Positions 56,398 to 64,000 of a stretch of 64,000 bases of DNA are shown piece after piece. Positions within the stretch are counted from its first letter, which is position 1. Every line of letters begins with the position of its first letter. The stretch is from Utricularia gibba (lineage: Eukaryota > Streptophyta > Magnoliopsida > Lamiales > Lentibulariaceae), in assembly GCA_002189035.1 (NCBI GenBank), contig CM007990.1, forward strand, positions 2,852,001 to 2,916,000, written 5' to 3'. The position numbers and the translations under genes were made by a program. A model generated the notes under the pieces. The model ran no database searches. It was not told the DNA's origin and saw only the letters and a program-made list of their open reading frames with translations.

Positions 56398-57415
56398 GTG
56401 ACAGCCTTAATTTCATCTGGGACAATCCATATCTCTAGAAAATTGGTTCTGATTAGATTATTAGAAGATGCATCCCCCAAGATGAAGTGCACTCTATTCT
56501 TTCCCATTGTCATGAGCTACCTTGTGGTGGACATTTTGGTGCAAAAGTTAGTGCAAAGAAGGTTCTGGAGGCTGGATTTTATTGGCCTACTATATTCAAG
56601 AATGCCTACCTTCATTGCAAGGCATGCCCAAAATGTCATAGAGGAGGAAATTTGGGATACAAGGATCAAATGCCCCTTCAACCCATTATCATGTGTGAGA
56701 TCTTTGATGCATAGGACATTGACTTCATGGGACCATTTCCCCTTCTCAAGGTAAGCTCTACATCCTTCTTGTTGTTGATTATGTTTCTAAATGGGTGGAG
56801 GTCATTGATTGTGAAAGGGATGATTCCAAAACCGTGGGTAATTTCTTGACTAACATTCTATTTCCTAGGTTTGGATATCCCAAGATTATAATTTTAGATC
56901 GTGGCACCCATTTTGTGAGTCATGCCATCAAGAGTGCTTTGGCTAAATATGGAGTCAACCACCGCCTAACAGCAGCTAGACATCCTCAAACAAATGACAT
57001 GGCGGAAGTGTCAAATAGGGAAGTGAAAAGGATCTTGGAGCGTACCATGAACCCAAATAAGCGAGATTGGAGCTCAAGGCTCAATGATGCACTATGGGCA
57101 TATCGTCCAGCTTACAAGAATCCTATAGGAATGTCTCCATACCGAATGATCTATGGTAAGGCATGTCATCTACCCTTTGAATTACATCACAAGGCATATT
57201 GGGTCGTCAAGTCATGCAACCTGACTAGTGATCAAGCTAGGGAGAGCAGATTTTTAGACCTAAATTAGATGGAGGAAATTCGCCTCAATGCCTGCACTAA
57301 CCAGCTCCTGCGTAAGGAAAAGGTAAAACGCTTCCATGATAGTAAGTTACATGAGAAGCAATTTTTAGTAGGCCAAAAAGTTCTCTTATTTGATACCACC
57401 TTGAAACTCTTTCCT
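56398..57415 (+). pseudogene. A1 integrase
   Basis: The zinc-binding part is frameshifted (CHELPCGGHFGAK, CKACPKCHRGGNLG). The catalytic core is VEVIDCERDDSKTVGNF, IIILDRGTHFVSHAIKSAL, YGVNHRLTAARHPQTNDMAE and VSNREVKRILERTM. The second Asp (LDRGTHF) and the Glu (AEVSNRE) are in place. The C-terminal NDALWAYRPAYKNPIGMSPY and KACHLPFELHHKAYW are open to 57268. After one TAG it continues to VGQKVLLFDTTLKLFP, where C2 begins. Confidence 0.9.
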
Positions 57416-58419
57416 TGATTCTGATGTAACCTTGTTGCCTATGGCTATGCTGAAGTTCATTCGATTTTGCTTGCCATTGCTACTCATTTTGATTATGAGA
57501 TGTGGCAGATGGATATGAGAGGAAGTGTACATGACACAACTTGAAGGTTTTACACAAGATCCTAGTAAAGTGTGTAAACTGAACAAATCCATCTATGGGC
57601 TAAAGCAAGCTTCAAGTGGGAACATCAAATTTGATGAGACAATCAAAGAGTTTGGTTTGGCAAATTTGATGAACCTTGTGTATACAAGAAGGTAGATGGC
57701 TTGGCAATTGTATTTCTCATACTATATGTGGATGACATATTAGTAATGGGAAATGATGTTGCAATAATGCAATCAGTAAAAATCTGGTTATCCAAGAGCA
57801 TTTCATTGGAAGATCTTGGAGATGTGGTTTATATAAATGGCATAAAGATCTATAGGGATAGATCAAAGAGACATATTGGATTATCACAATCGACCTACAT
57901 CGATAGAGTGTTAAAGAGATTTAACATGGATGATTCCAAAAAAGGTTTATTGGCCATGACACATAGAGCACTATCAAAAGTGATGTGCCCCAAAATAGAA
58001 GAAGATAGGGATTAAATGGCTCGAATCCCACATGCTTCTCCTATTAGGTCAATAATATATACCACGTTGTGTACTAGACCAGATGTGTCATATGCTTTAA
58101 GTTTTACAAGCAGATATGAGTCGAACTCTAGAATGGATCATTGGACTGCACTCAAGAGCATTCTTAAGTACTTAAGAAGTACTAAAGACATGTTCCTGAT
58201 TTATGGTGGTCAAGATCTCGAAACTGGAGAATATGTTTCAAATCCCATTTGACTTGATGTCTCAATCAAGATACATATTTACCCTAAATGGAGGTGCAGT
58301 CACTTAGAAAAAGTCTAAGCAAGACTGTTCATTAACAATGGAACTCGGACGTCCATGGAGTACATAGAGTCCATTGGTATAAGATACATGATTGATTGGC
58401 TCTAGTACAAGTGGGAGAT
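57416..58419 (+). pseudogene. C2 reverse transcriptase-RNase H fragment
   Basis: VYMTQLEGFTQDPSKVCKLN, KSIYGLKQAS, LYVDDILVMGND (catalytic YVDD), SLEDLGDVVYINGIKIYRDR, YIDRVLKRFNMDDSKKG, then TAA at 58013. RNase H-linked text follows: RSIIYTTLCTRPDVSYALSF, HWTALKSILKYLRSTKDMF. The final RNase H part is decayed. Confidence 0.88.
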
Positions 58420-59150
58420 TGTTAGTGTATGTGTTCTATAGACAATCAACTCATTGGCAAATCTTATCTTTTGATATTTACTTTGAATTGCGATCAAATT
58501 TATATAATTGATAAAATCCTCTACTTGATCTATGTGCTATAGAAATTATGATGAGATCATAATGTGAGATTCCTCAAGCACTCATGATCAAGTTAAATCT
58601 CCCTAGCTAGAGTATTTGTGAAATGAAGATATCACAAATACGGATAAGATGGCACACATTGAGTTCCCTAAACAGTTTAGGCAATGTTTCTCACAATTAA
58701 TGTAATGAGATTACTAGAACTCAAAATAAAAGATCATATATAGATAAAATTTGGAACATATACATATCTCCACAAGATAAGATCTTTACGGAGATATGAT
58801 TTGATATGTTACCAAATATTTATCAAAAAGATTTAGATCTTGAGATCTTCTCGAAGGTCTTCGTGCTCTCTGAGATTGATCCACAAGGAGGCGTTTTTCT
58901 CTACTAGCACCTGAGAAATTCGACCAGCATTCAAGAGCCTTGAGATGGTTATGGACGTAGTGCTCCACGTGTGGATACCATAGAGACCGTCTGCTATTGG
59001 CGGTTGGTGAACAACGGAGTCATCTGAAAGGTACTTCGAACATCCCTATGTCTGATGTTTACCGTATTCCAAGATCTGCGTTGGGGGTTTCTCAAAATCT
59101 TTAAAATTCCGCTGCTTTTGAGACATACGATGTCTACGAGAAACCCAACA
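58420..59150 (+). repeat. C2 3' LTR (731 bp, internally deleted)
   Basis: Matches the reverse complement of the solo LTR 38238-39660 at both ends, but lacks about 700 bp after 'gagattactagaactc' (58720). Confidence 0.82.
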
Positions 59151-59416
59151 GGCGCTGTATGGGAGGCAACCCATGACTTTAATTTCGTATCCGTTACTCT
59201 TTCCTCGTTTTTATCACCCACTACTCCAAGTTACTTTATTTTCACCTGCCCACACCACCACTTACTCCCTTAACTGTTTCTACTCTCAATCTCCCTTTTA
59301 TCTTTTGGAATTCCCATTTTACTGACCGTTACCGCACTTCGCTGTTGTGACTTGCGTTTCAATTCCTCTGCTTCTCTCGCCTGAAATTCTCCGATTCTCT
59401 GAATCTTCTGCTCACC
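59151..59416 (+). other. A1 post-pol spacer
   Basis: Begins ggcgctgtatgggaggcaaccc, a motif found after pol in Athila-type elements, then T/C-rich non-coding DNA to the next ORF. Confidence 0.6.
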
Positions 59417-60519
59417 ATGTTTGGACACCCCGCCCCACATCTCCAGTTACCCGAAGCACAAGAGCTGCAAAGAGAGCAACTCGGAAGCGTCAACCAGCTG
59501 CCGCTGGACCATCCAGAAGGACCCAGCGGAAGCTTCTGTTCCCACTGAGCAATAGTCATCTCTAGGCGCTATGATGGAGTCTGTTCCGATTGAGGCCATG
59601 CCTCTCACCATTGTGTCTACGGTGCTGTACCTGGAGTGGTACCCAGTCCCTACCATTGCTGCTATTGCTACTGACGATCCGGAATCTTCAATGCCAAATT
59701 CCCCAGCAGCAATTTCTGTTCCTGAGAGCCCGCAGCCCACACAACCGAAGGAAATCGCTGGAGAAAAAGGTAGGGAACCAGAAATTCCTATTATTCACTC
59801 CAGTACAAGATGAAGATGCCACTGAGGAGGTCACCATCGACGAAGAGGTGGATCTATGGATTTCTGAAATGGAGTGTGCCGCTAATGAAGGGGCCTAGAG
59901 TTCCTTCCCAGAGAACAGGATGTAGATGAGGCAACTCAGCCCACACAGCGAGGAAAAGGGCAGCGTGGTAGCACAAAATTCTGGCGAGACAGAGCCTTGG
60001 AGTGCCCCGCCTGGACTCAACTGAAAAATACCATGACGTTTTCAGATAAGAATGCCCAACTTTTGTTTAATCTCCTCACTTCTCTCAGAATTTTGTTTGA
60101 TTTTAAATTGCATACGCCTACTTTGGTGCATTTGAATCTACTTGTTGATATTGATCGTTTATTTGATGCTTCTACTGAGTGACGTAGATTTTCTAAATTA
60201 GTCTTCCAGTTTATCCCAAACCTCTTTTCGAACTTTATACAACTTTTGTGTTTGAGGATGTGGCTGGAAATCCCCTTGCTGAAAATTTCATTTCTTTCCA
60301 CGTTGGAGGCAAAAATTTTCGTATGTCTATCAATGATTTTAATGTGGCTTTAGACTTTGTTTCTGAATCTGATTTAGCCACTACACGTTACGTCCAAGCC
60401 TCTTATGATTATCCTGAACATTTCAATGTGTTGAATGCCTATGCTTGCATGTCTGTCTGTGATCCCCGTATTCTGTACGCAAACTCAAGGCCATTACTTC
60501 ATGCCCCCTGCCCTTTTAG
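59417..60519 (+). pseudogene. A1 third ORF, first part (Athila ORF-1 type)
   Basis: ATG at 59417 (MFGHPAPHLQLPEAQELQ); the early part is frameshifted. The recognisable part is at 60240-60519: FVFEDVAGNPLAENFISFHV, GGKNFRMSINDFNVALDF and YASYDYPEHF-like text. This resembles the plant 'Athila ORF-1' protein family, whose function is unknown. It ends in the TTTAG target of the K1 derivative. Confidence 0.65.
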
Positions 60520-61089
60520 TGATGAGATCATGGATGCTACTGATTATTCCAATGAAGACAAAGTACACAAGATTAATAATTCTCCATTGATTTCAGTTGG
60601 GCCAATCACTAGATCAAGAGCAAGAATGAATCAAGAAGTGCTTAAGAGCTTATGGGCCAATCACCCAAGCTATGAGGTGTTTGGGATGGAATTCAACATT
60701 ATGAAAGTGGATCAACTTGATTAGATAACGCCCATTACGACCAAATACATTATTATGACTACTTTGCCTCCAATAACGCCCAACCCTTCAGCTATATAAG
60801 AAGGGTCTTACTCTTGTTTTGGACAACTTTGATTGTAATTACTTTTGAGATCAAATTCTCCTTCCTTTAGTTCTTGTAAAACTTAGACTTATCAAGCCTT
60901 GCTTGTGGTGTCTAGTATGTGGTTTATCACTCCCAATTCCTTCCTTAATTCTGTGAGTGTGGTACCATTTCATAGTTTGGGTTGCAAGGATTTTCCAATC
61001 CTTGAGGGCCAACTTCTTTTTTTGAAAAGTTGCTTCTTTTCAACCAAGATCTGGTTTGCCAATCACTTGTTGATTGGAGGGTTGTATTA
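60520..61089 (+). repeat. K1 5' LTR (570 bp) with coding start
   Basis: TGATGAGATCATGG...GGGTTGTATTA. The first 205 bases are open and encode DEIMDATDYSNEDKVHKINN, VGPITRSRARMNQEVLKSLW, then VFGMEFNIMKVDQLD and TAG at 60722. The K1 polyprotein therefore ends inside the LTR, as in K2. A possible TATA (gctatataagaag) lies at 60792. Confidence 0.87.
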
Positions 61090-61091
61090 GG

Positions 61092-61104
61092 TGGTATCAG
61101 AGCC
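61092..61104 (+). other. K1 primer-binding site
   Basis: TGGTATCAGAGCC, two bases after the LTR end; initiator-Met type. Confidence 0.9.
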
Positions 61105-61810
61105 AATCTTTCTCTTCTTGAGGTTGTATCAGGTGGTTTGCCAATCACTTGGTTTGCCAATCACTTGTTGTGGTTTCATTCTAAGAAAAAAAAAGAAACT
61201 AATCCAGATCTATCTTGATTTGGTTATCTTGTCTTTTGCTCATCTTTTCTTCTGAAAAGAAAAACCAAGGGGGTTTCTAACTTTGTTTCGTCCATCCTTT
61301 TTCTTCTGGATTGCTGCAAAAAGAAAAAAAAACGTGTTGAAGGAGAAAGAAGGTTAGCTGCCGAATTCATTGAATTTTCAACTTTTCACACACGAGAAAA
61401 GTCAATAAAAGGAGTTAGTCATTTGAATCCATTCAATCTTCTGATTACCAAACAAAAGAAAAGTCAATATTGTACAACTTTGTCTATTGTCACACTTATA
61501 TTACCTTTCAATTCTTTTCAATTATCTACCTACCTCTTTTGTGCTAGACACATCAAGTTACACTCTATATTTCCATTTTTACTCTTACCTAATCATAATT
61601 ACTATTACCATTACCGAATCCTATATTGTTCATTTGCAATATCTCACTCATTATCCTAGCCATCCTTATCCCTTTGAACCACACTTAGATTGATCATTTA
61701 AGGTTTATTGAGTCTTAAGATTCCAGAGGACTTGAGGTTTGGAAATTCTCTCCTTCTTCTTTTACTTCTATCCTCCTTTCATTGTTTTCTTTCCTTTCTT
61801 TTATAGTAGA
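61105..61810 (+). other. K1 5' leader
   Basis: Non-coding, T/C-rich, with poly-A runs at about 61190 and 61320. Near the start are small direct repeats of LTR-end text (gtttgccaatcacttg at 61139 and 61152). Confidence 0.7.
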
Positions 61811-62383
61811 ATGTCAAGGTCTAACAACCCTGCAGAAGAATTAGGTGCTATGAATGTTCGTTTCGTACTTAATGCAATGCAAAGTGAATTTAGGAGACTG
61901 CAAAGATGCATGGAGCAAATCCATCTCAAACTAGAGGAACATGATGAATCTCTCAAAAACATCAAAAAGTAAGAAGAGGACAGAGTTTCGCATGGAAGAA
62001 CAAGAGTTCCAACACATCATATCAGAAGGAATTCTCAACTAGAAAAAGATTCGGAATCTGAGGCTGAAGAGGCAAGGCATGGTGAACAGAGGAGAAACAA
62101 TAACAACAGCCCTGATGAGTATGATTCATCTGGTGGTGATGATATAGAACGAAGATTTCAAAGAAATTGGAGGCCAAAACGTGGTGTGAGATATGGTGAA
62201 AGACCAAGAGGTAGACACACACGTGAACCCAAGGAATTTGAAAACATCAAGATGAAAATCCCTTCTTTTCAAGGAAAAAACGATCCAAATGCCTACTTGC
62301 AGTGGGAAACTCATGTGGAGCACGTGTTTGATTGCCATAACTATTCTCAAGCCAAGAAGATTAAGCTTGCTGTTGTTGAGTGA
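61811..62383 (+). pseudogene. K1 gag, N-terminal part
   Basis: MSRSNNPAEELGAMNVRFVL then NAMQSEFRRLQRCMEQIHLK and LEEHDESLKNIKK to TAA at 61970. A second frame gives RHTREPKEFENIKMKIPSFQ and GKNDPNAYLQWETHVEHVFD with CHNYSQAKKIKLAVVE to 62383. The FQGKNDPNAYLQWE block is the classic gypsy gag capsid core. The rest of gag, the zinc knuckle and the protease are deleted. Confidence 0.85.
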
Positions 62384-62415
62384 AAAGAAAGTGAAAAGAG
62401 AGTGAAAAGAAAGAC

Positions 62416-63475
62416 GTGAATGAAGGAGTTGTAAAAAGAGTGTTACATGCCAGAAATCCCTTTCTTTTGCTCTTGTTTAAAGAGCCTTTGTCACACAACT
62501 CTAACCTACAAGAGAATCTTTCTACTTGTATTAAACTGGTTTTGCAGGAATTCAATGATGTTTTTCCTGAAGAATTACCTGGATTACCTCCATACCGAGG
62601 AATAGAACATCAAATTGACCTTGTTCCTGGTGCTCATGGCTAAGGGAATCCATGGCTAAGAACTCATGGCTAAGGGAATCCATGGCTAAGAACATCAAAT
62701 CTTTCTACCTATAGGGCCAACCCTGAAGAAACCAAAGAAATCCTACGCCAAGTAGAAGAACTCATGGCTAAGGGAATGGTGAGGGAAAGTGTGAGTCGAT
62801 GCTCAGTTCCAGTATTATTGGTGCCAAAACATGATGGAACATGGAGAATGCGCACTGATTGTCGAGCCATTAACCAAATAATGGTTAAGTAAAGTCATCC
62901 TATTCCTAGACTTGATGATATGTTAGATGAATTACATGGATCATGCATTTTCTCTATAATTGATTTGCGTAGTGGATATCATCAAATTAGGATGAGAAAG
63001 GGGGATGAATGGAAGGATGCTTTCAAAACTAAGTTTCGTTTATATGAATGGTTGGTTATGCCTTTTGGATTGACTAACGCACCTAGTACTTTTATAAAGT
63101 TAATGAATCATGTACTGCGTCCCTTCCTTGGTAGATTTGTTGTTTTATACTTTGATAATATTCTTGTGTATAGTAAGACACTGGATGAACATACATGTCA
63201 TTTACGTGAGGTGTTGCTCGTCTTTAGAAAAGAGTGTTTGTATGATAATATCAAAAAGTGCGACTTTTGCACAAACAAAATCTTTTTTCTTGGCTATATT
63301 GTAAGTGATTCAGGAATTTTAGTAGATGAAGACAAGGTGAAAGCAATTAGAGAATGGTCAACTCCTACCACAGTTAGAGAACTGCGCAGTTTTCATGGAT
63401 TGGCTAGCTTTTACCGTCGTTTTGTCAAGGATTTAGTCTTGAACTCCTACCACAATTGATTGGAGGGTCGTATCA
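62416..63475 (+). pseudogene. K1 reverse transcriptase with YFDN active site
   Basis: The linker [32 protein letters not shown] is followed by inserted filler (62633-62700), then YRANPEETKEILRQVEELMA, VPKHDGTWRMRTDCRAINQI (TAA at 62891), [51 protein letters not shown] and [12 protein letters not shown]. The active-site codon 63157-63159 is AAT, giving YFDN. Text ends [14 protein letters not shown], then joins the 3' LTR end. RNase H and integrase are deleted. Confidence 0.88.
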
Positions 63476-63480
63476 TTTAG

Positions 63481-63925
63481 TCTTGAACAGGTATTTGGGA
63501 GGTTGTTACAGTGCAACCCGACAAGGCACCAGCATCATTGCCAAGATGATCGTGTTCTTCTTGTGGGCGATGATGAAGAAGCTTCCAATCAACTTGGGAT
63601 GGTGGATTGCGACCCAAATGTATTCCATCACCGCTAACAATGAAAGAGTGGATTTGCTTCTCTCATCACCAGGCTTGCCCAACATCTCAAAATGAACCTT
63701 GACAAACAGACCCCTCAAGTAGATAATTATTTCCGTTATCTATATTTGGATGACTTGTTTTCTGGCAGCTACTTGAAGGAAGTTGAGGGAAGGCTGTTTT
63801 CGTGCAAGTGGGTACCAAGAGTATCATCACTTCCATGCCCCCCTCAATTGTGAATCTATCTGGTGCGCCAACAGACGTTCCTCTCACCACTGCACCTTCA
63901 AACCCCACCAAACACACCCTGCTGC
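63481..63925 (+). pseudogene. A1 third ORF, second part
   Basis: LNRYLGGCYSATRQGTSIIA, VFFLWAMMKKLPINLGWWIA and TQMYSITANNERVDLL match the Athila ORF-1 pattern (FLW...PINLG). The frame is +1 relative to the part before the K1 insertion, so there was already a frameshift. TGA at 63693; then NYFRYLYLDDLFSGSYLKE in another frame. Confidence 0.65.
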
Positions 63926-63928
63926 TAG

Positions 63929-64000
63929 TGTTGTTGTAAGAAAAATAGAGTCTTGGGAAGTAACAAAAAGGTAATGCTTATGAGATCACCTTGGATGAAA
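63929..64000 (-). repeat. C1-f LTR start, cut by window end
   Basis: Plus-strand TGTTGTTGTAAGAAAAATAG and onward matches the left ends of the C1-b LTRs with one substitution over 72 bases. It probably begins another minus-strand C1 element or a solo LTR. Confidence 0.85.

Larger units (their letters stand above)
57416..59150 (+). mobile_element. C2 copia, 5'-truncated, with 3' LTR
   Basis: It begins within reverse transcriptase and ends with a 731-bp LTR (58420-59150, TGTTAGTG...AACCCAACA). A1 sequence resumes directly after it. The purine tract aagtgggaga precedes the LTR. Gag, protease, integrase and the 5' LTR are missing, so no target duplication can be identified. Confidence 0.83.
60520..63475 (+). 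mobile_element. K1 deletion derivative with target duplication
   Basis: 5' LTR (60520-61089), primer site (61092), leader, gag start (61811), a gag fragment joined to the protease-RT linker and reverse transcriptase (62416-63445), then only about the last 22 bases of the 3' LTR (ttgattggagggtcgtatca). TTTAG at 60515-60519 and 63476-63480 is the target duplication, and A1 sequence continues on both sides. Internal joints carry copied filler (see findings). Confidence 0.9.
51260..63925 (+). mobile_element. A1, Athila-like Ty3/gypsy element broken by three insertions
   Basis: In order: primer site (51260), gag (51652-53736, split by a T LTR), protease and reverse transcriptase-RNase H (53737-56217), integrase (56398-57415), a 5'-truncated C2 copia (57416-59150), the 'gggaggcaaccc' segment typical after Athila pol (59160), and an Athila-type third ORF (59417-60519 and 63481-63917) split by a K1 derivative. 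The 3' LTR is not reached before 63929, where C1 sequence starts. Confidence 0.85.

Noticed and set aside
1-64000. tRNA, rRNA, CRISPR or prokaryotic-type systems
   Set aside because: No tRNA cloverleaf, rRNA signature, or regularly spaced repeats seen; the TGGTATCAGAGC sites are primer sites, not tRNA genes.

Overview
The window looks like a retrotransposon-dense stretch of a seed-plant nuclear genome, probably an angiosperm. Almost all recognisable coding sequence is LTR-retrotransposon debris: Ty1/copia; Ty3/gypsy of a CRM-like type; and Ty3/gypsy of an Athila type. Primer sites match plant initiator-Met tRNA (TGGTATCAGAGC) or the Athila-type TGGTGCCGTTGCCGGGGA. There are plant-style MITEs and a plant-specific P450. 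I cannot name the species. The only convincing host gene is a two-exon cytochrome P450 of the CYP706 family (minus strand, 31248-32857), intact in reading frame. I saw no tRNA, rRNA or CRISPR.

Family names used here are my own. C1: copia with ~320-bp LTRs (TGTTG...CAACA), at least five copies plus one cut by the right edge. C2: copia with a long LTR ending CCCAACA. C3: fragments of other copia elements. K1 and K2: CRM-like gypsy families whose LTRs carry the end of the polyprotein ORF. A1: an Athila-like gypsy. T: orphan LTRs of ~1.1-1.25 kb. Z: an unclassified repeat.

Layout. 1-3.7 kb: T LTR, a 359-bp MITE, empty DNA, a K1 LTR piece. 3.7-9.0 kb: nearly complete C1-a (+). 9.0-10.8 kb: K1 pieces. 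10.8-19.8 kb: old C1-c (-) split by a complete C1-b (-) with a perfect 5-bp target duplication. 19.8-21.1 kb: T LTR. 21.1-30.7 kb: K1, Z, K2, copia and T remnants, including a K2 deletion derivative with a target duplication. 30.8-31.0 kb: MITE piece. 31.2-32.9 kb: the P450. 33-37.3 kb: AT-rich DNA with no gene. 37.3-45.7 kb: C1-d (-), which hosts a MITE (itself hosting a C2 solo LTR), a K2 solo LTR, and a second C1 copy (C1-e) fused into it. 46.3-50.3 kb: K1, copia and Z pieces. 51.2-63.9 kb: A1 (+), interrupted by a T LTR, a truncated C2 and a K1 deletion derivative. From 63929: the start of another C1 LTR.

No new cellular system is visible. The interest lies in how the elements were built and broken: five insertions resolved by target-site duplications, LTRs that encode the polyprotein tail, two K1 reverse transcriptases sharing a YFDN active site, two C1 copies sharing a pol frameshift and yet each transposed, a telomere-repeat patch beside a primer site, and deletion joints with microhomology or copied filler DNA. 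Statements about families rest on motif recall and reading by eye; no alignment or database search was run.
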